From the NCBI GenBank assembly GCA_964444305.1, contig CAYUGQ010000001.1, positions 40,194 to 104,193 on the forward strand: a stretch of DNA of 64,000 bases, read 5' to 3'. Within the stretch, counting starts at the first letter, position 1. Each line of letters opens with the position of its first letter. A program made the translations under genes and the position numbers. The notes beneath the pieces are model-generated. The model searched no databases. It saw nothing but the letters and a program-made list of their open reading frames with translations, and was not told the DNA's origin. This DNA is from JAKFFN01 sp964444305 (GTDB lineage Bacteria > Sumerlaeota > Sumerlaeia > Sumerlaeales > Sumerlaeaceae). Below are positions 34,089 through 42,728 of this stretch, one piece after another.

Positions 34089-36068
34089 TTACTTCAGATC
34101 AATCATAATTGGCATCACAGTCAGAACGCTTTCCCGCTGGAGCATGTTCCCGATGACTATTGTGTGATTCATAATGGCTTCCAGGCCTCGGGGGACGGTT
34201 GTTCCGCCCAGCATGGCTGAGGCTGCGTTTTGCAGGCTGGAACCTGTGCGGACGGTGGTTGAACTTGTTCCCAAGGCTTTCTGGATAATATCCACCAGGT
34301 TTTTCTCCCGAGGGTAGCTGACCAGGCGGACTTTGTCGTCTGGCTTCAATCCAATGAGCAGTTTCGTTTCGGTAATCGCTTTGTCCATGCCGCCCAGTTC
34401 GTCCACCAGGCCGACCTCTTGGGCCTTCTCACCGGTCCATACGCGACCCTGAGCTACTTCGTGCAGGTCATCAAATGACTTCGAACGGCCCATGGCAGCT
34501 TTGGTGACAAAGACGTCATAAGTGCGCTTCATCATTTCTTCCACGGCTGACTTTTCCTCTTCGGAAAAATCTTTTGTTTCGGAGAACATGCCGGCATATT
34601 TGCCTCGGGAAATTGACATTTTGTTCACGCCGATTTTATCGTAAAGTCCCTGCAGGTTTGGCTTGCCGCCGACGACACCGATGCTGCCTGTGAGGGTTCC
34701 CGGCTGGGCCACGATTTTTGTGGCACCCATGGAAATGTAATATCCGCCGGAAGCCGCCATGTCGCTCATGCTGGCCACGACAGGCTTTTTAGCTTTCAGC
34801 TGTTCCACTTTTTTCCAGATTAGATCAGACGCAAACGCGCTTCCGCCGGGGCTGTTCACTCGCAGGATGACTGCTTTGATTTTGTCGTTATCTTCCAGCT
34901 TCTGCAGCTCCTCGATGAAGTCTTCCGAAGCGATTTCCGTGCTGCTGCCAAGCCCGGATCCGCTGCTGGAACCAAGGGTAATGGGGCCCGTCGCATAAAG
35001 GACCGCCACCTGCGGATAATTTCCACCGTCGCTGCTGGAGTCGTCTGATTTGCTCATCATGCTCAAAAGGCTTAACAGGCTGATGTCGCTGCTGGAAGAA
35101 CTGCTGGAGCTGGAACTGCCGCGATAATCGTCCGCTTCCACGACCGTCATCTTTTTGTCTTCCAATTCAGCTATCAGCTCATCACTATAGGCCACACGGT
35201 CCACCAAACCCAGTTCTTTTGCTTTATCAGCGCTAATCGGCCCAGCGTTCAGGATTTCTTCTGCCTTATCTGTGGACAGCTTTCGTCCTTCAGCCACCGT
35301 ATCGCGCAATTGCGTAAATACGCTGTCCACGATTTCCGTCATGTTCTTGCGGGCGGGGGTAGTGAACTCATCCTGGGTAAAGGTTTCACCAAAGCTTTTA
35401 TAATCACCCACGTGGATTACCTGCATCTTCACGCCTACCTTATCCAGCAGGCCTTTAAGAAAATAGGAATCTGCGTTCACGCCGTGCAACATGACGTCCG
35501 CCGTCGGAGGCATAACAATTTCATCGGCCGCCGATGCCACCAGGTAGCTTGCCTGGCTGTCATCTTCCAGCAGGGCCACAACCTTTTTGCCGCGCTTGCG
35601 CAGCTCACTGATGCCTTCGCGCATTTCCTGCGCCGTGGCAAAACCCATAGAGTTCGGCGCGAGCCGCATCACAACCGCGCTTACATCATCATCCAGACGA
35701 GCCTGGCGCATGGTATCTAAATACTTTTTGAGACTCTCCGGCTGCTTGCCGAACAAAACCAGCTCTGATCCGCGCTCCTCGATATTGCCAGAAACGCTGA
35801 GCGAAACCACCTTATTGCCTTTGGCGCTCTTGGTTTTGCTGTCGGACGACTTGATGAGCTCTGAAACACTGCTCGTCGCATCATCTTTGGCGGCCTCGAC
35901 ATGGCTCTCCACCGCCTCCCTGGCGCCTTCCACCAGCTCTACGATGATCCCTTTGCTATCTTTCTTGTCCGAGTTGTCGTCATTATCCTGAGCCCACGCC
36001 AGTGAAGTTGGCAGGGCAACTGTCAGTGCCAGGCACAACGAGGCACCAATCCGCGTAAATCTAATCAT
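34089..36068 (-). CDS. sppA: Signal peptide peptidase SppA, 67K type
   Basis: A membrane or periplasmic serine protease that digests cleaved signal peptides. A signal sequence at residues 1-27 ends in SLAWAQ. Two homologous domains follow, as in E. coli SppA. The N-terminal one holds the general-base Lys in VGDYKSFGETF, and the C-terminal one holds the nucleophile Ser in DMAASGGYYIS, followed by GTLTGSIGV. Both catalytic residues are therefore present. The inter-domain region contains a run of Ser (about residues 317-327) and a second Ser/Asp-rich patch, an unusual linker. The ATG at 36068 gives a normal signal peptide; a longer frame to 36164 adds 32 basic residues and crosses a hairpin. Confidence 0.93.
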   Translation of the reverse strand: MIRFTRIGASLCLALTVALPTSLAWAQDNDDNSDKKDSKGIIVELVEGAREAVESHVEAAKDDATSSVSELIKSSDSKTKSAKGNKVVSLSVSGNIEERGSELVLFGKQPESLKKYLDTMRQARLDDDVSAVVMRLAPNSMGFATAQEMREGISELRKRGKKVVALLEDDSQASYLVASAADEIVMPPTADVMLHGVNADSYFLKGLLDKVGVKMQVIHVGDYKSFGETFTQDEFTTPARKNMTEIVDSVFTQLRDTVAEGRKLSTDKAEEILNAGPISADKAKELGLVDRVAYSDELIAELEDKKMTVVEADDYRGSSSSSSSSSSDISLLSLLSMMSKSDDSSSDGGNYPQVAVLYATGPITLGSSSGSGLGSSTEIASEDFIEELQKLEDNDKIKAVILRVNSPGGSAFASDLIWKKVEQLKAKKPVVASMSDMAASGGYYISMGATKIVAQPGTLTGSIGVVGGKPNLQGLYDKIGVNKMSISRGKYAGMFSETKDFSEEEKSAVEEMMKRTYDVFVTKAAMGRSKSFDDLHEVAQGRVWTGEKAQEVGLVDELGGMDKAITETKLLIGLKPDDKVRLVSYPREKNLVDIIQKALGTSSTTVRTGSSLQNAASAMLGGTTVPRGLEAIMNHTIVIGNMLQRESVLTVMPIMIDLK

Positions 36069-36125
36069 TACTGCAAACTCCCGTATTCTAACTGAGTCAC
36101 CCAGAGAGCCAGCGTCATACCATAT

Positions 36126-36150
36126 AAGCCGGGTTCGAACCCGGCTTTTT
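36126..36150. terminator. Perfect hairpin, probable terminator between the acetyltransferase and sppA
   Basis: AAGCCGGGTTCGAACCCGGCTT is a perfect 22-base palindrome, followed on the plus strand by TTT. Read on the minus strand it comes after the acetyltransferase stop and is followed by TTATAT. It probably separates that gene from sppA, although the T-tract is better on the plus strand. It resembles a tRNA T-arm but does not fit one. Confidence 0.6.
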
Positions 36151-36183
36151 GTGACTTGATGCATCTCCCTGATTACTTAATAG

Positions 36184-36702
36184 TTATGACAAGACAGGAC
36201 GTGTGCGGTTCACATAAAACATCATAGCCACTTCCTGACAGTCGGGGAATTTGTGACATTTGATGCATTCGCCCCAAACCTTGTGAGGCAAAGTGTTACG
36301 ATCGACGATGTGGAACCCGAACTTAGCGAAAAAGCCCGGCTGATAAGTCAGGGTAAACACCCGGCGCAGTTTCAGCTCAGCAGCCTCCGCCAGACACTTC
36401 TCCACCACGATTCGTCCGATACCCCTGCCGTGCATCTGCTCGTCCACGGCCACACATTTAAGTTCGGCAAGGTCGTCCCAGGTCACATGCAGGGCGCTGC
36501 ACGCAACCACCCGCTCACCCTCAGCCACAACAGAAAAATCTCTGACCGTTTCAAAGAGCTCGTTCAGGCTGCGGTGCAACATCAGGTCCCGCGCAGCAAA
36601 AGTGCTGATAAGCTGCTGAATCTGGTCAACATCTTCCACTGTGGCCTTGCGCGCCGTTAGCTGAGCCGCAATTGCAGCTGAATTGACAACATCAATGGCC
36701 AT
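36184..36702 (-). CDS. GNAT N-acetyltransferase, ArgA-like (N-acetylglutamate synthase type)
   Basis: Transfers acetyl from acetyl-CoA, probably to the amino group of glutamate in arginine synthesis. At 172 residues it is the short, stand-alone synthase type without an amino-acid-kinase domain. Acetyl-CoA binding is in VDEQMHGRGIGRIVVEKCLAEA (about residues 89-110). The C-terminal part GFFAKFGFHIVDR, then HKVWGECIKCHKFPDCQEVAM is the pattern of ArgA-type transferases, with its Cys/His cluster. No other arginine genes are close. It is divergent from the PfkB kinase gene with 186 bases between the starts. An N-acetyltransferase with another amino-acid substrate remains possible. Confidence 0.85.
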   Translation of the reverse strand: MAIDVVNSAAIAAQLTARKATVEDVDQIQQLISTFAARDLMLHRSLNELFETVRDFSVVAEGERVVACSALHVTWDDLAELKCVAVDEQMHGRGIGRIVVEKCLAEAAELKLRRVFTLTYQPGFFAKFGFHIVDRNTLPHKVWGECIKCHKFPDCQEVAMMFYVNRTRPVLS

Positions 36703-36888
36703 TTACAAGCACTACATTGTAGGCCGCAAATTACTTCCCCCGGACAGGCTATCCTGTTAATAGGCACGACCTCCCTGACATGATGGTGCGGCCCGGTATA
36801 AAAACAATTTGCAGAAAGCGGGCTCCCGACAGTAGCTCCATAATGTCCGGGCCCGGGCCCTGCAAACGCAAGCAAAAGGATAAAGTTT
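36703..36888. promoter_or_regulatory. Divergent intergenic region with a perfect GC palindrome
   Basis: Region between the acetyltransferase (-) and PfkB kinase (+) starts. It contains the palindrome GGGCCCGGGCCC at 36849-36860, about 30 bases before the kinase ATG, and an 11-bp palindrome CTACATTGTAG near 36709. Clear promoter hexamers were not identified, although TATAAA occurs near 36798. Confidence 0.35.
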
Positions 36889-37830
36889 ATGTCAGTACTG
36901 GTAGTGGGCAGCGTTGCCCTTGATGATGTGCGCACCCCTTTCGGTGATGTGAAAAATGCCTTGGGCGGCAGTTGCTCCTACGCTTCCACCGCAGTTTCTT
37001 ATTTTTCTGACCCTTCTATTGCCGGCGTGGTTGGCGGAGATTTTCCGCAAGAGCATATTGAACTCTTTAAAAGCCGCGGGATCAATACTGACGCTTTGGA
37101 AGTTGCCCCGGAAGGTAAAACCTTCCACTGGACCGGCTATTATGAGTATGATATGAACCAGGCACACACGGTGGATACTCAGCTTAATGTCTTTGCCGAT
37201 TTTAACCCGGTCATTCCGGAAAGTCTCCGCAAAGCTCGTTATGTCATGCTGGGCAATCTTGACCCGGAGCTTCAGCTCAAAGTTCTCGATCAACTGGAAG
37301 GTCCCGAACTTGTCATGGCTGACACGATGAACTTCTGGATCGACATCAAACGCGATGCGCTCATGGAAGTGGTCAAGCGATGTGATGTAATGTTGATGAA
37401 TGATGCCGAAGCCCGTCAGCTTTGCGATACCGTGAGCCTGCAAAAAGCCGCCCGCGAGCTGATGAATCTCGGCGTAGGTCGCGTGATTATTAAAAAGGGT
37501 GAGCATGGCTGTCTCATGTTCAGCAACGGCAGTTATTTCTGTGCGCCGGCCTTCCCTCTGGAAGTTGTCCATGATCCAACCGGTGCAGGCGATACTTTTG
37601 CTGGCGGATTTATCGGATACCTGGCCCGGTCGGAAGAACTGACTGAAGATGTTTTCCGCCAGGCCGTCATTGTCGGCACCACCATGGCGAGTTTTACGGT
37701 GGAGAAATTTTCGCTGGACCGTCTGGCTAATCTCGATCCGGCTGAAATTACCGAGCGCTGTGGATTGTTGCGCAGTCATACAGAATTCCCGGTTATAAAG
37801 GTTGACCTCCGGGAAAAACTTGCAGTATAA
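36889..37830 (+). CDS. PfkB-family carbohydrate kinase
   Basis: A ribokinase-like kinase of 313 residues, transferring phosphate to a sugar or nucleoside. The start LVVGSVALDDVRTPFG and the substrate-binding LGGSCSYAST (about 24-33) are followed by the lid strands. The C-terminal motif DPTGAGDTFAGGFIGYL (about 227-243) holds the catalytic Asp and anion hole. Compared with ribokinase, the N-terminal substrate motif has GGSCSYAS, common in a subfamily with unknown substrate, and VVKRCDVMLMNDAEARQL appears in the middle. The ATG is preceded by AAAGGA. It stands alone, with 120 bases before the next gene. Confidence 0.87.
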   Translation: MSVLVVGSVALDDVRTPFGDVKNALGGSCSYASTAVSYFSDPSIAGVVGGDFPQEHIELFKSRGINTDALEVAPEGKTFHWTGYYEYDMNQAHTVDTQLNVFADFNPVIPESLRKARYVMLGNLDPELQLKVLDQLEGPELVMADTMNFWIDIKRDALMEVVKRCDVMLMNDAEARQLCDTVSLQKAARELMNLGVGRVIIKKGEHGCLMFSNGSYFCAPAFPLEVVHDPTGAGDTFAGGFIGYLARSEELTEDVFRQAVIVGTTMASFTVEKFSLDRLANLDPAEITERCGLLRSHTEFPVIKVDLREKLAV

Positions 37831-37951
37831 ATTAAGCACATTGAACACATGACGGACTTTTTTGGAATCCGTGGCCCACGAATTGCTCAACTTCTTAGTA
37901 CCAGGGTAAAGGCATCGCCAGCCCTGCACAACAAAACAAGGAGCCAATCTA

Positions 37952-38242
37952 ATGAAAAAACTACTTATCGCCGTTCCGGCCGTAGCCCTTTTGATGGCGG
38001 CCACGCCCACGCCGGCTGAAGCTCGTACGAAAACGATCGTGAAGTATGGTGCTATTGGCCTTGGTGTAGCAGCCTTGGGCAACATGGCCCAGCAGAACAG
38101 CTACTACAGCCAGCCTTACTATGGCGGATACTATCAGCAGCCTTATTACGGCGGCTACTATGGTTCTCCGTATACCACAGGGTACAACTATAACTATAGC
38201 TACAGCAGCAACTATTACCCAAGCTACGGTTATTACTACTAA
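37952..38242 (+). CDS. Small secreted Tyr/Gly-rich protein (96 aa)
   Basis: Function unknown. AAGGAG precedes the ATG. A signal peptide (residues 1-25, ending AEA) is followed by a hydrophobic Gly/Ala segment (about 30-47) and a tail with Tyr in roughly every second position. The tail holds two imperfect 9-residue units, QPYYGGYYQ and QPYYGGYYG, encoded by 27-bp tandem repeats (38111-38164), then repeats rich in Tyr, Asn and Ser. The composition resembles adhesive, prion-like or phase-separating surface proteins, but no family was recognised. A hairpin followed by eight T's lies about 110 bases beyond the stop, which suggests a monocistronic gene. Confidence 0.7.
   Translation: MKKLLIAVPAVALLMAATPTPAEARTKTIVKYGAIGLGVAALGNMAQQNSYYSQPYYGGYYQQPYYGGYYGSPYTTGYNYNYSYSSNYYPSYGYYY
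38111..38164 (+). repeat. Two tandem 27-bp coding repeats
   Basis: Copies at 38111-38137 and 38138-38164 share most bases and encode QPYYGGYYQ and QPYYGGYYG in the Tyr-rich protein. Confidence 0.85.
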
Positions 38243-38309
38243 GTAACGCCGCAGCTTTCTCCCACAGACTGCACAGTCGGGGAGTTTGGTAAACAATCGT
38301 CGCGGACAA

Positions 38310-38357
38310 CGGGGGTTTGCATTCAAACCGCAAGCCCCCGGTTCCGCGGTTTTTTTT
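38310..38357 (+). terminator. Intrinsic terminator after the Tyr-rich protein gene
   Basis: CGGGGGTTTGC (38310-38320) pairs with GCAAGCCCCCG (38330-38340) with one G-T pair. An alternative stem AACCGC/GCGGTT directly abuts eight T's (38350-38357). Either stem plus the T-run makes a standard Rho-independent terminator reading on the plus strand. Confidence 0.85.
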
Positions 38358-38401
38358 GTCATGCTCCCAAACGAAATCTGTCAGTTAATCTAACAGTGCG
38401 G

Positions 38402-39241
38402 TCAGTTTGCCCGCGCCGCTTCGAGCATCTGCCCCAGCACTTCGATGGATTCCAAAACGAATTCCGGCTTTTTTTTGGCTGCAGCAGCGTCATCTCGCGT
38501 GGCTTCGCCGGTCAACACCAGAACTCCAACAGATCCGGCATTTACGGCCATGGCAACATCCGTATAAACCCGGTCGCCCACCATGGCCACTTCACGCTCA
38601 CCCAGTCCGTGGCGACGCATAATTCCGTATAGCATTCTTGGATCAGGCTTGCCCGGCACCGCATCTGGCGCGCGCCCCGTAGCCGCCTGCAGGCAAGCGC
38701 AAACCGCTCCACAATCAACCAAAACTGTCGGCAGGTTTGTCGGGCAAACGAAATCCGGGTGGGTCGCAATGTACGGCTTGCCTTGAGAAATCCACCACGC
38801 CGCTTCGCAAAGGTGCTCATAAACCAGGGTCGTATCAAAACCCACAATCACGGCATCTGGCTCACTCTGTCCGTCCGCCACCACATGAAAGCCGTTACCA
38901 GAAAATTCCTGCTTCAGGCTGGGAGTTCCGAGGACATAAATGCTTTTAACGTCGGGATAATCATGACGCAGGAAATCCATTGTGGCCAGCGATGAAGTAT
39001 ACACCTGTTCTCGCTCCGCCGGGACCCCCATGCGTTCCAGATGCTGGAGATACGCATCGACGCTCTTGGATGAGTTGTTCGTTAAAAACGTGTAGCCGAT
39101 GCCCAGCTCGTCCATTTTCTGCAGGAACGGCACCGTAAAGGGAAACAAATCGCTCCCGGTGTAAATTGTCCCATCCATATCCAGGCAAACGTGGCGAATC
39201 TTGGCAAGCACGTCTTTTTCTGCAGAGCTCAAGCTACTCAT
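38402..39241 (-). CDS. HAD-IIA family phosphatase (NagD / p-nitrophenylphosphatase type)
   Basis: A cytoplasmic HAD hydrolase of 279 residues. Motif I reads VCLDMDGTIY (nucleophile Asp near residue 17), motif II TFLTNNSSK (about 53), motif III Lys lies in GKPDPRMLYG (about 198), and motif IV reads MVGDRVYTDVAMA (about 222). The C2-type cap between motifs II and III identifies subclass IIA. Typical substrates are nucleotide or sugar monophosphates; the actual one is unknown. It converges with the Tyr-rich gene across a terminator and diverges from the CbrC-family gene. Confidence 0.9.
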   Translation of the reverse strand: MSSLSSAEKDVLAKIRHVCLDMDGTIYTGSDLFPFTVPFLQKMDELGIGYTFLTNNSSKSVDAYLQHLERMGVPAEREQVYTSSLATMDFLRHDYPDVKSIYVLGTPSLKQEFSGNGFHVVADGQSEPDAVIVGFDTTLVYEHLCEAAWWISQGKPYIATHPDFVCPTNLPTVLVDCGAVCACLQAATGRAPDAVPGKPDPRMLYGIMRRHGLGEREVAMVGDRVYTDVAMAVNAGSVGVLVLTGEATRDDAAAAKKKPEFVLESIEVLGQMLEAARAN

Positions 39242-39353
39242 CAGCGATCCTTATTTTCAATTCATGGGGCATCGCAGCCCCTTGCGGCACAACTGCACAC
39301 CTGAAGGCATAACAAAGAAATTCTCCACCCTTATTCGCTGTACCAAACGGTTA

Positions 39354-39965
39354 ATGAGCCCTCTAAAGAATACATACCAATATTTTGCCGACCCCGAAAA
39401 TTTCTCTACCTGGTCCGACCATCCTCAGGAGTGCTCTTTGTGCGGGGAGGAAAGACCTGGCTTCGAAGGGCCGTTCTATGGTGAGGAAGATCTCGAATTT
39501 ATCTGCGAGCCCTGCCTGGTGGACGGAGCCATTGTCGAATCCGGCGCGAACACCAACGATGGCGATATGGAAAGTCTGCGAGAGCAGATTACCGAGGCGA
39601 ACCCTTCGCATAACGACGATCAGACTGCGCGAGAAGTGGAGCGCAAGTTTGCTGAACTCAGCGAAAAAACCCCTCCGATGGCTACGCACGCCCCTCTCTT
39701 GTGGCCAGCCCACTGTGGAGATTTCTGTGTTTATCGAAAAGAAGTCGGCCGCGCCGATCTCGAACAGCTTTCTCCCAAAGGCGATGCCTTAACCTTTCTT
39801 ATGATGCACCTGGTGGAAACCCGGCCCGGTCAGGACGCCCAGAAAATCCTGGCAAAAATGCGGCCCGAGTCTACAAAGAACAATCATCTCAGCCACTCCC
39901 CGGCGGTTTATCACTTTCAGTGTCTGTCCTGCAGTGAGCACTTTCTTCTTAGCGACGAAGAGTGA
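39354..39965 (+). CDS. CbrC-family (UPF0167) protein
   Basis: A 203-residue protein like E. coli CbrC, whose overexpression is linked to colicin E2 tolerance; the biochemical role is unknown. It opens with YQYFADPENFSTW, then Cys pairs CSLCGEERPGFEGPFYGEEDLEFICEPC (about residues 23-50) that could bind zinc. A later segment TTHAPLLWPAHCGDFCVYRKEVG-like stretch follows, and the C-terminus contains FQCLSCSEHFLLS, a second pair of Cys. ATG 39354 is used because the frame upstream runs into the divergent phosphatase gene. A zinc-binding domain is inferred from the Cys spacing only. Confidence 0.75.
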   Translation: MSPLKNTYQYFADPENFSTWSDHPQECSLCGEERPGFEGPFYGEEDLEFICEPCLVDGAIVESGANTNDGDMESLREQITEANPSHNDDQTAREVERKFAELSEKTPPMATHAPLLWPAHCGDFCVYRKEVGRADLEQLSPKGDALTFLMMHLVETRPGQDAQKILAKMRPESTKNNHLSHSPAVYHFQCLSCSEHFLLSDEE

Positions 39966-40045
39966 GTCGCGTTCCAAAATTTGAATGAACCCTTAAATTT
40001 TCCGCATGTAGCCTAAAGCTAATTACTTCATAATTTAGGATTACC

Positions 40046-41572
40046 ATGTCCCAGGAAACATCGACGCAGGAAACTTCTTCTAATAATGCAGCCGCCGTTC
40101 GGGTGCGCTTTGCTCCCAGCCCCACAGGCTATCTGCATGTAGGTGGTGCCAGAACGGCCTTGTTTAACTGGCTGTATGCGCGACACACCGGAGGCAAGTT
40201 TCTGCTTCGCATTGAAGATACTGACCTCGAACGCTCGACCCCGGAGAGCGTCCAGCAGATCCTCGATAGCCTGAAATGGCTCGGTATGGAATCCGATGAA
40301 GAAATTATCTATCAGACCGCCCGGGCTCCCCAGCACAAAGAGTACGTGCAGCAGGTTCTGGCCAGCGGGCATGCCTACCATGATTATTGCCCTAAGGAAA
40401 AGCTGGACGAGCTGCGAGAGCGGGCAAAGGAAGAACGGCGTCCATTTGTTTATCGCCGCGAACTGCTCACCGAGGAAGAGATCGAAAAATATAAAGCTGC
40501 CGGCGAGCCGGGCGTGATTCGGTTGCGTGCTCCTGAAACGGGCTCCACGACTTATGATGACCTCGTCTACGGCCGGATTGAAGCTCCCAACGAAACCATC
40601 GGTGACTTTGTCATCGCCCGTGCGGACGGTTCCCCTCTATACAATTTCACCAATGCCGTAGACGATATTGATATGGGAATCACCCATGTCTGTCGCGGGG
40701 AAGATCATGTCAGCAACACCTTGCGCCAGGTGCTGGTTTATAACGCCCTTGGTAAACCGACTCCGAAGTTTGCCCACCTGCCGCTTATTCTTGGTACGGA
40801 CAAAAAACGGCTTAGCAAGCGCCACGGTGCAACCAGCGTGATGCAATTTCATGAAGAAGGCATCCTGCCAGAGGCCCTGCTTAACTTTCTTGCCCTGCTC
40901 GGCTGGGCGCCTGAGGGCGACGCGGAATTTGAAGAAGTCATGCCCATGGAAGAGCTGATCGGGAAGTTCAGCCTGGAAAAAGTAAACAAAAGCCCGGCAG
41001 TTTTTGATTATGACAAGTTGCACTGGATGAACGGTGTTTACATCCGGAACATGCCGAAGGACCAGATCTATGCGGTGGTCGTGCCTGAGCTGGATGAAAC
41101 GTACGGTGCCGCCGGCGGACCTCACCACGAGCAGCCCGGACGCGCTCAGTGGCTGCGGGATATCATTGATCTGGAAATCGAGCGCTCCCGCACCTTTAAG
41201 GATTTCGCCAAGAATCTCGATTACTTTTTTGCCTCACCGGCGGATTATGAAGAAAAACCCTTTAAAAAGCTGCTGACTACAGCCGAGGGAGTTGAGCGTC
41301 TTCGTCTTGTGCGGGCTGAGATCGAAAAAGCCTGGCCTGCAGACGCAAAGTCGCTCCAGGAGGTTCAAGATGCTCTAGATGCTCACCTGCGCGCCTGGTG
41401 TGAAGCACAAGAGATAAAGTTCGGTCAGGCTGTACATCCGGTCCGTCTGGCCTTGACAGGCCGCACCGCTTCACCGCCTCTTTTTGATGTCATCTATAAT
41501 CTGGGCAAGGAGGAAACCCTCGCACGCCTGGAAAAGCTGGCAAATTACGCGGAGGAGCGATTGCATGACTAA
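40046..41572 (+). CDS. gltX: Glutamyl-tRNA synthetase
   Basis: Charges tRNA-Glu (and possibly tRNA-Gln) with glutamate. At 508 residues it is full length. The class I HIGH motif appears as FAPSPTGYLHVGGARTA (about residues 20-36), and the KMSKS loop as KKRLSKRHGATS (about 253). The intermediate DTDLERST and HVSNTLRQ motifs and the C-terminal anticodon-binding region are present. The N-terminal 12 residues are polar with Thr/Ser and may be extra. The last eight bases overlap the start of a secreted-protein gene, an unusual arrangement for an aminoacyl-tRNA synthetase. About 80 bases separate it from the CbrC-family gene. Confidence 0.96.
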   Translation: MSQETSTQETSSNNAAAVRVRFAPSPTGYLHVGGARTALFNWLYARHTGGKFLLRIEDTDLERSTPESVQQILDSLKWLGMESDEEIIYQTARAPQHKEYVQQVLASGHAYHDYCPKEKLDELRERAKEERRPFVYRRELLTEEEIEKYKAAGEPGVIRLRAPETGSTTYDDLVYGRIEAPNETIGDFVIARADGSPLYNFTNAVDDIDMGITHVCRGEDHVSNTLRQVLVYNALGKPTPKFAHLPLILGTDKKRLSKRHGATSVMQFHEEGILPEALLNFLALLGWAPEGDAEFEEVMPMEELIGKFSLEKVNKSPAVFDYDKLHWMNGVYIRNMPKDQIYAVVVPELDETYGAAGGPHHEQPGRAQWLRDIIDLEIERSRTFKDFAKNLDYFFASPADYEEKPFKKLLTTAEGVERLRLVRAEIEKAWPADAKSLQEVQDALDAHLRAWCEAQEIKFGQAVHPVRLALTGRTASPPLFDVIYNLGKEETLARLEKLANYAEERLHD

Positions 41573-42728
41573 ATGCATAAATGTGACGGGGATTAAGAAA
41601 TTTCTGCAGGCGGCGACGGCAGCGCTGCTTTTAGCAGCCTCCATACCCATGGCCATGGCCCAGGATGCCACTACCATCACTGTGCCCCTGCAAAACGCCA
41701 ACTACTCGCAGCTCTTTCAAGAATTTGACAACAGCATCAACAACGGCGAAGCCTACAGCGATCACGACAACACCACGGCCGTCCTCGGCTGGGCCCAAAG
41801 CTATATGATGCTGTCTTACATGCAGATGTATCACGCCACCAGCAACACGCTCTGGCTGGACAAAGTCGAAACCCAGTTTAATCGAGTGCTTGAAAAGCGA
41901 GACGATCGGCTTGGCCGGGCTGATATTTACGCCGGCGAGCCACTGAAGGGCTGGGGCGGCGAGCGTTATGACGAAGGCCGCTGGCATGTTTATGTTGTTC
42001 ACACAGGCCAGATTTGCAAGGCGCCGGCTGAGTTTGTCCGCGTTGTAAAATCTGATCGAGCGCTAACGGAAAAGTATGGCACCACCGCCGATCGATGGCT
42101 GGCTGAGCTGGAAGAAATCGTCGCCGATGCGAACCGCAATTTTGTCACCAGCGGCACGGTCGGCTATTATGTGGACGGCAGTATGAAGGGTGGGGGGAAA
42201 ACGCCACTCAATATGACCAACGCCATGGGTTCCGTCGTCGCCGAACTATATCACATCACCAAGAAGCCTGAGTATAAAGAGCAGGCCACAAAGATTGCGA
42301 ATCTCTTTCATCAGAGCCTGCAAGAACGTAACGGTGCGTGGGTTTGGGCCTATGCCATCAATGCTCCCGGGGCACCCTTCGAAACCGGAGAAGATATCTC
42401 CCATGCCGCCATTAACGTCGATTTCGCCGTCCGCTGTTATCAGGCCGGGATCGTTTTCACAAAGGAAGATATGGACCGCTTTGCCCAGACATGGCTGAAA
42501 AATGTTGATAAGGGCGACCGCTTCGCCGATTATGTTGATGGTAAGGAAAACCCGCGGGTAAACTACATACCACAGGCCGCCGGACGCTGGCTATGCCTGG
42601 TAGATGTCGTTTCGGATAAATATCGCCAGCCGCTGATCGATTCTGCCAAAAAAGCCTTCAGTGGTAAAGAGATCGAATTTCCCTCTAAAGGGGTTGGCTT
42701 GTCCCGGCTCGCCCGCTACAGTCGATGA
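41565..42728 (+). CDS. Secreted protein with predicted alpha/alpha-toroid fold
   Basis: Function not recognised with certainty. A signal peptide (residues about 1-32, ending AMAQ) shows export. The mature protein, about 355 residues, consists of repeated helical hairpins: NTTAVLGWAQSYMMLSYMQM, TNAMGSVVAELYHITKKPEY, and EDISHAAINVDFAVRCYQAG. This pattern, with Trp/Tyr and acidic residues at turn positions, is typical of six-hairpin (alpha/alpha)6 glycosidases or lyases and related C5-epimerases. I infer a carbohydrate-active enzyme, without a substrate. The start at 41565 lies inside the last codons of gltX. Its stop overlaps the Wzt-type ATPase start by four bases. Confidence 0.7.
   Translation: MTKCINVTGIKKFLQAATAALLLAASIPMAMAQDATTITVPLQNANYSQLFQEFDNSINNGEAYSDHDNTTAVLGWAQSYMMLSYMQMYHATSNTLWLDKVETQFNRVLEKRDDRLGRADIYAGEPLKGWGGERYDEGRWHVYVVHTGQICKAPAEFVRVVKSDRALTEKYGTTADRWLAELEEIVADANRNFVTSGTVGYYVDGSMKGGGKTPLNMTNAMGSVVAELYHITKKPEYKEQATKIANLFHQSLQERNGAWVWAYAINAPGAPFETGEDISHAAINVDFAVRCYQAGIVFTKEDMDRFAQTWLKNVDKGDRFADYVDGKENPRVNYIPQAAGRWLCLVDVVSDKYRQPLIDSAKKAFSGKEIEFPSKGVGLSRLARYSR

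Noticed and set aside
36126..36152. tRNA T-arm-like sequence GGGTTCGAACCC
   Set aside because: The stem and loop do not fit a T-arm (a loop of six rather than seven with the full stem), and no acceptor, D or anticodon stems are found around it. It is a perfect palindrome and is treated as a terminator.
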